Shown one piece after another: positions 17,002-26,400 of a stretch of 28,476 nt of DNA (its first letter is position 1; each line of letters starts with the position of its first letter). The notes under the pieces were generated by a model, which saw nothing but the letters and a program-made list of their open reading frames with translations, was not told the origin of the DNA and searched no databases. This stretch comes from an uncultured Piscinibacter sp. (GTDB lineage Bacteria; Pseudomonadota; Gammaproteobacteria; Burkholderiales; Burkholderiaceae_C): contig NZ_CALFYO010000024.1 of the NCBI RefSeq assembly GCF_937952055.1, positions 1-28,476 on the forward strand, read 5' to 3'. The translations under genes were made by a program, and so were the position numbers.

Positions 17002-18413
17002 CAGGCGCCATTGTCCGCCAGCGGAACGCGCACCGTCGCGTTCAATCCGGCGACGCGGCCGCCAGCATGCCGGTTGTCCAGCGAGATGCTGCCGCCGAGG
17101 GTGCGCACGATCTCGCCGCAGATCGCCAGTCCGAGACCGGAGCCGCCGCCGCGCTCGCCGGAGGCGAACGGCTGGAACAGTCGCTCGCGCAGGTCCGCGG
17201 CCAGGCCCGGGCCGCTGTCGGAGATGGTCAGTGCGGCGGTGCGGCCGTCGCTGACCAGCCTCATCGCCAGGGTGCCTCCCTCGGGGCAGTGCCTGATCGC
17301 GTTGTGCAGCAGATTGCGCGTCAGCTCGCGCAGGGCCCACTCGTGGCCGCGCACCGGCGCACTGACGGTGGCGATCTCGAAATCGAGCTGGCGCTGCGCG
17401 ATCAGCGCGCCGAGGTCCAGCGCGACGGCACGGGCGATCTCCGCCCAGTCGACCCGCGGTGCGTCGCCCTGCTGGCGCAACTGCTCCACCTTGGCCAGCG
17501 AAAGCATCTGGTTGGCGAGCTGGGTGGCGCGGTCCACCGTGTGGTTGATCTCGCGCAGCGCCTGCTGCGGCTCGACATCGCCGCGCAGCGCCGACTGCAG
17601 CTGCGTCTTCAGCACCGCCAGCGGCGTGCGCAGCTGGTGCGCGGTGTCGCGCACGAAGCGCTTCTGATGCTCGAGCAGATGGGCCAGACGGCCCATCACC
17701 TGGTTGGTCGCGTCGAGCAGCGGCTTGAGCTCGCGCGGCGCCCCTTCGGAGGTGATCGGTGCCAGGTCGTTCTCCGCGCGCCCGCGCAGCTGCGCGCTCA
17801 GTTCGCGTACCGGCTGCGTCGCGCGCTGCACCACCCACAACACCGCGCCGGCCAGCACGGCCAGCAGCACCGCCTGTCGCCACAGCGTATCGACGAGGAT
17901 CTGACGCGCCAGCGTCTGGCGCAGTTCCAGCGTCTCGGCCACCTGGATGGTCGCCATGCCGCGCCCTTCGGGGCTCGCCACGGGCTGCAGCAGCACGGCC
18001 ACACGCACCGGCTGGTCGCGATAGACCTCGTCGTAGAAGTCGACCAGCGCCGCATAGGGCCCCTTGTCGGGCAGCCGGCCGCGCCAGCGCGGCAGGTCCT
18101 CGAAGCCCGACACCATCTCGCCCTGGAAGCCGCTGACCTTGAAGTACATGCGGCTGCGGTTGTCGGCCTCGAACGCCTCCAGGGCGGAATAGGGCACGAT
18201 GGCTTGCACGCGCGCGGCATCGCCGGCGCCGCTCACCTGCAACTGCTCGCCGATCGACTTGGCGCTGGCCAGCAGCGTGCGGTCGTAGGCGGTGTCGGCG
18301 GCGCGCAGCGCCTGGCGGTACAGGCTCACCGTGTTGATGGTCAGGCCGAGCAGCACTGGAACGAGGATGCCGATCAGCAGCTGGCTGCGCAGCGAACGCG
18401 GACCGAAGCTCAT
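17001..18413 (-). CDS. tctE: Sensor histidine kinase TctE
   Basis: This is the membrane sensor of the TctDE two-component system, which controls tricarboxylate uptake. The 470-residue protein has TM1 at about residues 10-30, a periplasmic sensing region (31-178) with FKVSGFQGEMVSGFEDLPRWRGRLPDKGPYAALVDFYDEVYRDQPVRVAVLLQPV typical of the 2CSK-N domain, and TM2 (179-196). A HAMP-like linker follows. The HisKA phosphoacceptor is His259 (RDTAHQLRTPLA). The ATPase domain shows the N-box RNLLHNAIRHCP and the G-boxes DSGPGL and GSGLGLAI. Its ATG overlaps the tctD stop (ATGA), and its own stop overlaps the hslR ATG, so tctD-tctE-hslR read as one unit. The ligand is inferred from its neighbours. Confidence 0.92.
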   Translation of the reverse strand: MSFGPRSLRSQLLIGILVPVLLGLTINTVSLYRQALRAADTAYDRTLLASAKSIGEQLQVSGAGDAARVQAIVPYSALEAFEADNRSRMYFKVSGFQGEMVSGFEDLPRWRGRLPDKGPYAALVDFYDEVYRDQPVRVAVLLQPVASPEGRGMATIQVAETLELRQTLARQILVDTLWRQAVLLAVLAGAVLWVVQRATQPVRELSAQLRGRAENDLAPITSEGAPRELKPLLDATNQVMGRLAHLLEHQKRFVRDTAHQLRTPLAVLKTQLQSALRGDVEPQQALREINHTVDRATQLANQMLSLAKVEQLRQQGDAPRVDWAEIARAVALDLGALIAQRQLDFEIATVSAPVRGHEWALRELTRNLLHNAIRHCPEGGTLAMRLVSDGRTAALTISDSGPGLAADLRERLFQPFASGERGGGSGLGLAICGEIVRTLGGSISLDNRHAGGRVAGLNATVRVPLADNGA

Positions 18414-19084
18414 GCCTGGACCTTGAGCAGGTAGCCGAGCCCGCGCAGCGTCACCAGCTGGACGTTCGTCCCGGCCAGTCGTTTGCGCAGGCGGTAGGCC
18501 ACCACCTCGATGGCGTCGGGCTGCACGTCCTCTGCGGGGAACACGGCCTCGACGAGCCGCTCCTTGGCGACCGCCTGGCCGGGGCGGGCCAGCAAGGCGC
18601 GCAACATGGCGTTTTCGCGCGGCGTCAGCTCCATCGGCGCGCCGTCCAGGCGCACGGCACCGCTGTCGGCGTCGACGCTCAAGCCGGCGAAGGAGGGCGC
18701 TGCGAACGACGTCGGCCCGGCAGGTTCGCGGCGCCGGGCGAGGGCGCGGATGCGCGCCTCCAACTCGTCGAGGTCGAAGGGCTTGGCCAGGTAGTCGTCG
18801 GCGCCGCTGTTCAGGCCGAGGATGCGGTCGCCCACCGTGCCGCGTGCGGTGAGGATGAGCACCGGCGTGCGCAGCCCCTCGGCGCGCGCCTGCGTGAGGA
18901 CCTGCAGTCCATCCAGCCCGGGCAGGCTGAGGTCGAGCAGCACGACGTCGGGCACGCTGGCGCGCCAGCGGTCGAGGGCACGCGCGCCGTCGGTGCAAGG
19001 CACGACCTGGATGCCACGGCGCTCGAACGAACGCTGCAGCGTGGTCTGCATGGCGGGGTTGTCTTCGATCAGCAGCAGCTTCAT
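18410..19084 (-). CDS. tctD: Response regulator TctD (OmpR/PhoB type)
   Basis: This is the DNA-binding partner of TctE and the likely activator of the divergent tctCBA genes. The 224-residue protein begins MKLLLIEDNPAMQ; longer in-frame versions reach into the divergent promoter and are rejected. The receiver domain has the acidic pair in LIEDN, phosphoacceptor Asp51 (VVLLDLSLPGLDG), the LTARG threonine region and the lysine of AKPFD. The C-terminal winged helix (about residues 135-222) ends VVAYRLRKRLAGTNVQLVTLRGLGYLLKV, standard for OmpR-type regulators. No strong ribosome binding site is seen. A perfect palindrome 57 bp upstream of the start may be its binding site. Confidence 0.93.
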   Translation of the reverse strand: MKLLLIEDNPAMQTTLQRSFERRGIQVVPCTDGARALDRWRASVPDVVLLDLSLPGLDGLQVLTQARAEGLRTPVLILTARGTVGDRILGLNSGADDYLAKPFDLDELEARIRALARRREPAGPTSFAAPSFAGLSVDADSGAVRLDGAPMELTPRENAMLRALLARPGQAVAKERLVEAVFPAEDVQPDAIEVVAYRLRKRLAGTNVQLVTLRGLGYLLKVQA

Positions 19085-19131
19085 CGGGGCGCCAGTCTCG
19101 GTCACGGCCGGGGCAGACGATCCGCCATCGG

Positions 19132-19154
19132 CCCTAGAGCTTTCCCTAGGGAAA
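19132..19154. promoter_or_regulatory. Candidate TctD operator: perfect palindrome plus half-site
   Basis: TTTCCCTAGGGAAA (19141-19154) is a perfect 14-bp palindrome. A second CCCTAG at 19132-19137 repeats the half-site 12 bp upstream, about one helical turn. The site lies in the 139-bp divergent region, ending 11 bp before a TTGACA on the tctC side, where an activator would contact RNA polymerase. The assignment to TctD is inferred from position. Confidence 0.6.
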
Positions 19155-19165
19155 CGGACAGCCGG

Positions 19166-19171
19166 TTGACA
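19166..19171 (+). promoter_or_regulatory. -35 element of the tctC promoter
   Basis: A perfect TTGACA stands 52 nt before the tctC ATG. The -10 position 17 nt downstream reads CGCAGC, a very poor match. This fits a promoter that depends on an activator bound at the adjacent palindrome. Confidence 0.5.
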
Positions 19172-19223
19172 GCTTGCGTGCCGAACATCGCAGCATCCGT
19201 CAACCAAGCAAGGGGACAAGCAC

Positions 19224-20183
19224 ATGCGTCGCGACACCTTCCTCCGCTCCCTGGCCGCGCTCGCCGCCGTCGGCACGCTGCCTCTCTCGGCCCGCGCCAA
19301 TGCCAACCTGAAGATGATGATCCCGGCCAACCCCGGCGGCGGCTGGGACAGCACCGGCCGAGCGCTCGGCAAGGCGCTGCAGGACGCCGGCGTGGCCGCG
19401 TCGGTGAGCTACGACAACAAGGGAGGGGCCGCGGGTGCCATCGGACTGGCGCAGTTCGTCAATGCGAGCAAAGGCGACCCGAACGCGCTGATGGTGATGG
19501 GCGCGGTCATGCTCGGCGGCATCATCACCGGCAAGCCGCCGGTGAGCCTGTCGCAGGCCACGCCGCTGGCGCGCCTGACCAGCGAGTACAACGTTTTCGT
19601 GCTGCCGGCCAGCTCGCCATTCAAGACGATGAAGGAGGTCATCGAGCAGCTCAAGAAGGACCCGGGCAGCGTCAAGTGGGGTGGCGGCTCGCGCGGCTCC
19701 ACCGAGCACATCGCCGCGGCAATGATCGCCCGCGAGGTCGGCGTCGATCCGGCGAAGATCAACTACGTCGCCTTCCGCGGAGGCGGCGAGGCGGTCGCGG
19801 CCATCCTCGGCGGCAACGTGAGCATCGGCGGCAGCGGCTACAGCGAGTTCGCCGAGTACATCAAGGCCGGCAAGATGCGGGCGATCGGCGTCACCTCCGA
19901 CAAGCGCCTGCCCGGCGTCGACGTGCCGACGCTGAAGGAGCAAGGCATCAACGTGGTGATCGGCAACTGGCGCGGCGTGTACGCCGCTCCCGGCATCACC
20001 GGCGAGCAGCGCAAGGCGCTGACCGACATGGTGGTGAAGGCCACCAAGTCCAAGGCCTGGGCGGAGGCGCTGGAGAAGAACGCCTGGACGCCCGCGCTGA
20101 TGGCCGGCCCCGAGTTCGAGAAGTTCGTCGACGACGAATTCGCCAGCCTGCGCGCCGTGATGGTCAAGTCCGGGATGATCTGA
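19224..20183 (+). CDS. tctC: Tripartite tricarboxylate transporter substrate-binding protein (TctC/Bug family)
   Basis: This is the periplasmic binding protein that captures the organic-acid substrate for TctAB. The 319-residue precursor has an N-terminal signal (MRRDTFLRSLAALAAVGTLPLSARA, likely cleaved after ARA); the twin arginine and FLR leave open Tat export. Family features follow: MIPANPGGGWDSTGRALGKALQ near the N-terminus, VSYDNKGGAAGAIGLAQF, WGGGSRGSTEHIAAAMIAREVGVDPAKINYVAFRGGGEAVAAILGG and WRGVYAAPGITGEQRKAL. Bug proteins carry many ligands, so citrate or another tricarboxylate is an inference from tctDE. An AGGGG ribosome binding site precedes the ATG. Its stop overlaps the tctB start by one base (TGATG). 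Confidence 0.95.
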   Translation: MRRDTFLRSLAALAAVGTLPLSARANANLKMMIPANPGGGWDSTGRALGKALQDAGVAASVSYDNKGGAAGAIGLAQFVNASKGDPNALMVMGAVMLGGIITGKPPVSLSQATPLARLTSEYNVFVLPASSPFKTMKEVIEQLKKDPGSVKWGGGSRGSTEHIAAAMIAREVGVDPAKINYVAFRGGGEAVAAILGGNVSIGGSGYSEFAEYIKAGKMRAIGVTSDKRLPGVDVPTLKEQGINVVIGNWRGVYAAPGITGEQRKALTDMVVKATKSKAWAEALEKNAWTPALMAGPEFEKFVDDEFASLRAVMVKSGMI

Positions 20184-20677
20184 TGAATGTTCGCCAGGGT
20201 CTGGTGGGCGCCGGAACGCTGGCGCTCGGCGGCCTGATCGCCGTCGGCGCCACGCAGATCAGCGCCGAAGCCGGCTACGGTGGCGTGGGGCCGAACTTCC
20301 TGCCCTGGGTGGTGGGTCTCACGCTGCTGGCCTGCGGTGCGCTCCTCGTCCGGGAGGCGGCCCGCGGCGGTTTTCGCACGATGGAGCAGCCTTCGGGGGC
20401 GCAGGACGGCCACTGGCCCGGTTTCGTCTGGGTGTCGATCGGCATCCTCACCACGGCAGCGCTGATCACCCGCATCGGCTTCGTGCTGAGCTGTGCGCTG
20501 TGTTTCGTGCTCGCGGTGCGCGGCTTCAAGTCGGCCGAAGGCCGGCTGGATCTCTCGCCGCGGGCCTGGATCGTCGACCTGCTGGTCGGCATGGCGATCG
20601 CCGCACCCGTCTACTGGATGTTCGGCAAGCTGCTGGCGATCAACCTGCCCGGGCTGACCTCGACCGGCTGGATCTGA
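20183..20677 (+). CDS. tctB: Tripartite tricarboxylate transporter small membrane subunit TctB
   Basis: TctB is the small membrane subunit that partners TctA in sodium-coupled uptake. The 164-residue protein begins MNVRQGLVGAGTLALGGLIAVGATQI at the ATG that overlaps the tctC stop. It has four hydrophobic segments: about residues 7-25, 37-54, 79-117 (two close helices) and 133-152. The conserved GYGGVGPNFLPWVVGLTLLACGALLV region after the first helix matches the TctB family (GPRFFP-type motif). It lies 3 nt before tctA, so the three genes are one transcription unit. Confidence 0.93.
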   Translation: MNVRQGLVGAGTLALGGLIAVGATQISAEAGYGGVGPNFLPWVVGLTLLACGALLVREAARGGFRTMEQPSGAQDGHWPGFVWVSIGILTTAALITRIGFVLSCALCFVLAVRGFKSAEGRLDLSPRAWIVDLLVGMAIAAPVYWMFGKLLAINLPGLTSTGWI

Positions 20678-20680
20678 GCC

Positions 20681-22177
20681 ATGGACATCTGGAACAGCCT
20701 CCTGCAGGGCTTCGTCACCGCCGGCACGCCGATCAACCTGCTGTGGGCGCTGCTCGGTTGCACCATCGGCACCGCGGTCGGCGTGCTGCCCGGCATCGGC
20801 CCGGCGACCGCCGTGGCGATGCTGCTGCCGATCACGCTGAAGGTCGAACCGACCGCATCGATGATCTTCTTTGCTGGCATCTACTACGGCGCAATGTACG
20901 GCGGCTCGACCACCTCCATCCTGCTGAACACTCCGGGCGAGGCCGGCTCCATGGTCACCGCCATGGAAGGCAACAAGATGGCCAAGCACGGCCGTGCCGG
21001 CGCGGCGCTGGCCACTGCAGCGATCGGCTCCTTCGTCGCCGGCACCATCGCCACGGTGCTGGTCACGCTGTTTGCCCCGCTGGTGGCCGAGCACGCGGTC
21101 AAGCTGGGCCCCCCGGAATACTTCCTGCTGATGGTGCTGGCCTTTTGCACCGTCTCCGCCGTGCTCGGCAAGAGCACGCTGCGCGGCATCACTGCGCTGT
21201 TCGTCGGCCTGGCCATGGGCCTCGTGGGGCTGGACCAGATCTCTGGCCAGGCGCGCTACACGGGCGGCGTGCCCGAACTGTTGGACGGACTCGAGGTGGT
21301 GCTGATCGCGGTGGGGTTGTTCGCCGTCGCCGAGGCGCTGTATGCCGTGCTCTACGAGGGGCGCACGGTCGAGACGCGCAACCGCATGAGCAAGGTGCAC
21401 ATGACTGCTGGCGAGTGGCGGCGCTCGTGGCCGGCGTGGCTGCGCGCCACCGCCATCGGCTTCCCGTTCGGCACCATTCCCGCCGGCGGCAGCGAGATCC
21501 CGACCTTTCTCAGCTATGCCACCGAGAAGAAGCTGTCCAGCCACAAGGAGGAGTTCGGCACCACCGGTGCAATCGAAGGCGTGGCCGGTCCGGAAGCGGC
21601 CAACAACGCCGCCATCACCGCCACGCTGATCCCGCTGCTGACGCTGGGCATCCCGACCTCCAACACCACCGCCATCCTGCTCGGTGCGTTCCAGAACTAC
21701 GGCATCAATCCCGGACCGCAACTGTTCGACACCAATGCCTCGCTGGTGTGGGCGCTGATCGCCTCGCTGTACATCGGCAACGTCATGCTGCTGGTGCTCA
21801 ACCTGCCGATGGTGGGCCTTTGGGTGAAGCTGCTGAAGATCCCCAAGCCGCCGCTGTACGCCGGCATCCTGATCTTCGCGACGGTGGGTGTCTACGGCAT
21901 GCGCCAGTCGGCCTTCGACCTGGTGCTGCTCTATGCGATCGGCCTGCTCGGCGTGGTGATGCGCCGCTTCGACTTTCCCACCGCGCCGGTGGTGGTCGGC
22001 ATGATCCTCGGGCCGCTGGCCGAAGCGCAGATGCGCAACGCTCTGTCGATCGGCGAAGGCCGCTGGGGCGTGTTCGTCGAGCGGCCGATGTCGCTCACGC
22101 TGCTCTTGGTGATCTTCCTCGTGCTCGGCCTGCCACGCCTGCTGCGTCTGCGTCGCAGGCTGCGCCGGGCGCCCTGA
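20681..22177 (+). CDS. tctA: Tripartite tricarboxylate transporter large permease subunit TctA
   Basis: TctA is the 10-12 helix permease that carries the substrate across the inner membrane. The 498-residue protein has the family signature early on (GTAVGVLPGIGPATAVAMLLPITLKVEPTASMIFFAGIYYGAMYGGSTTSILLNTPGEAGSMVTAMEG). A second related half includes GFPFGTIPAGGSEIPTFLSYATEKKLS and GPEAANNAAITATLIPLLTLGIPTSNTTAILLGAF. The pseudo-repeat of PGIGPAT and PAGGSEIP is typical. The C-terminus is basic (RLRRRLRRAP). It is last in tctCBA and convergent with hemH across 98 bp. Confidence 0.96.
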   Translation: MDIWNSLLQGFVTAGTPINLLWALLGCTIGTAVGVLPGIGPATAVAMLLPITLKVEPTASMIFFAGIYYGAMYGGSTTSILLNTPGEAGSMVTAMEGNKMAKHGRAGAALATAAIGSFVAGTIATVLVTLFAPLVAEHAVKLGPPEYFLLMVLAFCTVSAVLGKSTLRGITALFVGLAMGLVGLDQISGQARYTGGVPELLDGLEVVLIAVGLFAVAEALYAVLYEGRTVETRNRMSKVHMTAGEWRRSWPAWLRATAIGFPFGTIPAGGSEIPTFLSYATEKKLSSHKEEFGTTGAIEGVAGPEAANNAAITATLIPLLTLGIPTSNTTAILLGAFQNYGINPGPQLFDTNASLVWALIASLYIGNVMLLVLNLPMVGLWVKLLKIPKPPLYAGILIFATVGVYGMRQSAFDLVLLYAIGLLGVVMRRFDFPTAPVVVGMILGPLAEAQMRNALSIGEGRWGVFVERPMSLTLLLVIFLVLGLPRLLRLRRRLRRAP

Positions 22178-22185
22178 TCGCGCAC

Positions 22186-22255
22186 CGCGGCCGGTCCGCC
22201 CCGGAACGCACCCGAGGGCCGCGAGAGGGGGCCCGGTCGGGATCTGCCGGCCGCG
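22186..22255. other. Convergent tctA-hemH intergenic region with GC-rich inverted repeats
   Basis: CGCGGCCGG (22186-22194) and CCGGCCGCG (22247-22255) are inverted copies 52 nt apart, with a nested CCCGA/TCGGG pair between them. They could form a large stem that ends both convergent transcripts, but there is no T-run and GC-rich sequence pairs easily by chance. I see no gene here. Confidence 0.3.
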
Positions 22256-22275
22256 AGCGGAGCACCTCGAGGGCG

Positions 22276-23364
22276 CTAGTCGGGTGCGCCCGCGGCCAGC
22301 GCGCGCCGGCGCTGTGCTTCCAGTGCCGTCGAGTCGGCGGCCTTCGCCGGCCAGCCTTGCATGTGGCGGATGGCCAGGTCGGCCAACGCTGCGATCCACG
22401 GGTGGCTGTCGTTCAGGCAGGGGATGTAGTGGAACTCCTTGCCGCCTGCCCGGACGAAGGCCGCGCGGGCCTCCTGGTCGATCTCTTCCAGCGTCTCCAG
22501 GCAGTCCGCGACAAAGCCGGGGCACATCACGTCGACCCGCTTCACGCCCTGTGTCGCCAGCGCGATCAGCGTCGGCTCGGTGTAGGGTTGCAGCCACTCG
22601 GCCTTGCCGAAGCGGCTCTGGAAGGTGACGACGAGCTGGTCCGGCTGCAGCGACAGCCGTTCGCCGAGCAGCCGTGCGGTCTTCAGGCATTCGCAGTGGT
22701 AGGGGTCACCAAGCAGCAGCGTCCGTTTCGGCACCCCGTGGAAGCTGAGCACCAGGCGGTCGCCGCGGCCGTTCGTCTGCCAATGCGCCAGCACGCGCTG
22801 GGCGAGCGCCTCGATGTAGCCGGCGTCGTCGTGGTAGTGGTTGACGAAGCGCAGTTCGGGCAAGTGGCGCACCTTCGCCGACCAGGCGCCTACCGCATCC
22901 CAGGCGCTGGCGGTGGTCGGGCCGGAGTACTGCGGGTACATCGGCAGCAGCAGGATGCGTGTGGCGCCGGCGGCCTTCAATTCGTCGAGCGCGCCGGCCA
23001 CGGACGGGTTGCCGTAGCGCATCGCGTGGCGCACCAGCACGGGATGGCCGCGCTCGCCCAGATAGCCGCGCAGCAGCGCGGCCTGCTTCGCGCTCCACAC
23101 CAGCAGCGGCGAACCTTCGGGCCTCCAGATGCTCTGGTACTTCTTCGCCGACTTGGCCGGCCGCACGCGAAGGATCACGCCGTGCAGGATCAGCCACCAC
23201 AGCAGGCGCGGGATCTCGACCACGCGCGGGTCGCCGAGGAACTGCGCCAAGTACCGGCGCAGCGCAGCCGGTGTCGGTGCATCGGGTGTGCCCAGGTTGA
23301 CCAGCAGCACCGCACGCTGTTCAGGTGAGCCGTGGTGGAACGGAGGTTCGGTGGCGAAGGTCAT
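22276..23364 (-). CDS. hemH: Ferrochelatase
   Basis: HemH inserts ferrous iron into protoporphyrin IX, the last step of protoheme synthesis. The 362-residue length is normal. It has RAVLLVNLGTPDAPTPAALRRYLAQFLGDPRVVEIPRLLWW near the N-terminus and the catalytic histidine in LVLSFHGVPKR. The conserved FQSRFGKAEWLQPYTE and the acid-rich VMCPGFVADCLETLEEIDQEAR (metal path) are also clear. The start ATG at 23364 gives MTFATEPPFHHGSPEQRAV. It lies 50 nt after the hybrid kinase gene on the same strand. The gap contains GATAAT, a possible -10 without a good -35. In related bacteria I recall hemH close to hslR-grpE; here the tct genes separate them. Confidence 0.96.
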   Translation of the reverse strand: MTFATEPPFHHGSPEQRAVLLVNLGTPDAPTPAALRRYLAQFLGDPRVVEIPRLLWWLILHGVILRVRPAKSAKKYQSIWRPEGSPLLVWSAKQAALLRGYLGERGHPVLVRHAMRYGNPSVAGALDELKAAGATRILLLPMYPQYSGPTTASAWDAVGAWSAKVRHLPELRFVNHYHDDAGYIEALAQRVLAHWQTNGRGDRLVLSFHGVPKRTLLLGDPYHCECLKTARLLGERLSLQPDQLVVTFQSRFGKAEWLQPYTEPTLIALATQGVKRVDVMCPGFVADCLETLEEIDQEARAAFVRAGGKEFHYIPCLNDSHPWIAALADLAIRHMQGWPAKAADSTALEAQRRRALAAGAPD

Positions 23365-23414
23365 CGGTGGGTCTCGGACGGCGCGCGATTATCGGCGACC
23401 CGTCCCGGCCTGGC

Positions 23415-26400
23415 TCACTCGGGTGTGGTGCTGCGCAGCGAATCCAGCGCCGCACTGACCTTGGACATCTCGATCGGCTTGGTCCAGTAGTCCTGGAAGC
23501 CGGCCAGGCGCGCCCGGTCCAGGTCCTCCGGCAGGGCGTCGGCCGAGCACATGAAGGCCGGCAACGAGGCCAGCGCCGGCACGCGGCGCAGGAGGCCGAG
23601 CAACGCGTGGCCGTTCATGTCGGGCAGGTTGGCATCGAGGACCAGCACCTGGGGCACCCAGCTCTCCGCCATCGCCAGCGCCTCGGCGCCGGACTCGGCG
23701 ATCCGCAGTTCGATGCCGCCGAGCAGGCGCATCGCCTCCTCGAAGAGCAGGGCGTTGATGCGGTTGTCCTCGACGTAGAGCACGCGCAGCTGCGGCGCCC
23801 CGGGCGCCAGCGTCTCCCTGGCCGGCGGCTCGGGTTCGCCCAGCGGCGCGGGTACGGTGCCGGGGCCGTCGGCGGCCGGCAGGTCGATGCGTGCGAGTGT
23901 GCCTGCCCCCGGCACGCTGGACAGCGAGACCGTGCCGCCCATCTGCTCGATCAGACCGCGCGTGATGACCAGGCCGAGGCCACTGCCTTCGATGTCCGAA
24001 GTCTCGTGGCCGAGGCGCTCGAATGGCTGGAACAGCCGCGCGAGCTGCTCGTCGGTGAGGCCGGAGCCGGTGTCCTCGATGGCGATCACGCAGCGGCCGG
24101 GCGGCGCCTCCGGCAGCGACACAGCCACCCAGCCACCAGGGCGGTTGTACTTGACCGCGTTCGACACCATGTTCATGAGCACCTGGCGAAGGCTGCGAGC
24201 GTCGGCCCTTACCCAGTGTCCGGAGGGAAGCTGGCTGGTCAGGGCGATGCCCTGCGAGAGCGCGGCCGGGCGCAGCAATTCGAGTGTGCTCTCCATGAAG
24301 GGGGCGAGCTCGATGGACTGCGGTTGCAGCGCGGTGCGGCCCTCCTCGACGCGCTGCAGGTCCAGCACCTCGTTGACCAGGCCGAGCAGGTGCTCGCTGG
24401 CGCGCAGGATGTGGTCGGCGTACTCGACCACCTTGCCGGTGGCGTTGTCGGGCTGCAGGCGCAGCAGCTGAGAGAATCCGATCACCGCATTCAGGGGCGT
24501 GCGCATCTCGTGGCTCATGCGCGAGAGGAACTCGCTCTTGGCGCGGCTGGCCATTTCGGCAGCCTGCTTGTCGAGCAGCGCCTGCTCGGCCTGCTTGAGC
24601 CGGGTGATGTCGGTGTGCGTGCCGACCACGCGGCGCGGGCTCCCGTCGTCCCGGCGCTCGACGATCTTGCCGCGGTCGAGCACCCAGATCCAGTGGCCGT
24701 CGCGATGGCGCAGGCGGTGCTCGGTCTCGTAATGCTCGGTGCGGCCCTCGCGGTAGTCGAGGATGGCCTGGATGACCGGCTTGTAGTCGTCGGGGTGGAT
24801 GCGTCGCGACCACTCCTTGATCGACGTGCCGATCTCGTGATCTGCGTGGCCGAGAAGTTCCTTCCAGCGCGGCGAGTAGAAGACCTGCTCGGTGTCCTCG
24901 TCGTAGTCCCATACGCCGTCGCCGGCACCCTCAAGTGCAAAGCGCCAGCGCACCTCGGCGGCGGCCAGTGCCTGGGCGGCAGTGTGCTCTGCGGTGACGT
25001 CGCGGAGCGTGACCAGGCAGGACCGCGCCTCATGCCCCGCCGCATAGCGCATGGCACGCGCGGTGAGCAGGACACGGCGCACGCAGCCGTCGGGCCGGTG
25101 CAGCACCAGCGCGCGATCCCGCTCGTCGGGGCCGCCCGACAGCACGCGGTAGACCGGGTGATTCGACGGGTTCAGCGGTCGATCCTGCTCGTCGTGAAGG
25201 CGGTAGCCCAGTTCGCTCAGGCGCTTGCCCTGGAGCGCGGCCGGGTCGCAGGCCAGCGTCTCGCCAGCCGAGGGGTTGCAGGCCAGCACGCGCCCGTTCG
25301 GGCCCGCCACCACGAGACCATCGCTGATCGTCGCGGCCACGGAGCGGTACAGGTCCTCGCTGATGCGCAACTGTTCGGCCGCATGCACCCGGTCGGTGAG
25401 GTCGCGGGTCAGGTAGAGCACCTGCCCGTCGGTCATCGGGGCGACGCGGGCCTCGAAGACGCGTCGCCTGCCATCCCGTGTCGTGCACTCGTACTCGAGG
25501 CGCTGCGACTCGCCCGTGCTGCGCGCGCGCGCCAGGGCCCGGCGGGCCTGCTCGTCGTACGGCGCCGGAAGCACGGCACCGAAGGGACGGCCGCGCTGCC
25601 GCTCGAAGGGCTCGATGAGCAGCGGGTGGTTCTCGTCGCTGCACAGGAGGTAGTTGTCGTCGCGGTCGACGACGAACCAGAGGTCGGGCACGGCGCGCAG
25701 GACGGCACTCATGCGTGACTCGGCGATGCGGCGCTGCTGCTCGGCGCGGTACCGCTCGGAAATGTCGATCGACAGGTGCACGGTGCTGCCGTCCGGCAGG
25801 CGCAGGTCGCTGACCAGCACGTGCCGGTCCTCGAAGCGCAGTTCGTGCGGCGTCGCGGTGGGCGAAGCGAGCGACAACCGCCAGGCGATGAACTCTTCCT
25901 CTCGACCCAGTGCGTCGGGATAGGCGCCACTGTAGGCCATGGCCCGCACCAGCGACTCCCAGGTCGCCTCGTCGGTCTTGCCGAATCGGCCGACATGGCG
26001 CTGCCAGGCGGCGTTGCTCATCTGGACGCGCCCATCGGGTCCGCTGATCATGATGCCGGCCCGGGCCGCTTCCATGGCCTGCAGTTGCAGGTTCTGCGCT
26101 CGCTGTGCGAGGTCGCGCCGCGCGACCTCGGCGGTCACGTCGCGCGCCGCGCCGTGGTAGCCGGCGAAGCGGCCGTCGGCGTCGAAGCGCGGCTGTCCGC
26201 TCATGGCCACCAGCATCGTGCCGTGCGCGGTGTCGCGTTCGCCGATGCCGTCGCGGAAGGGGTGGCGCGCCGCGCGCTGTTGCCGATAGCGGTCCCAGCT
26301 CTCGCGTTCCGCGTCGCCCGGTGGGGGGCGGTTCAGCTTCATCGAGTGCATGCCGATCTGGCGGGCCGCCGGCCAGCCCGTGTGTGCCTCGACACTGTCG

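Noticed and set aside
23365..23414. Sigma-28 promoter before hemH (GCCGATAA)
   Set aside because: The -10-like octamer is present, but the TAAA element is missing at the required distance, and hemH is not a flagellar gene.
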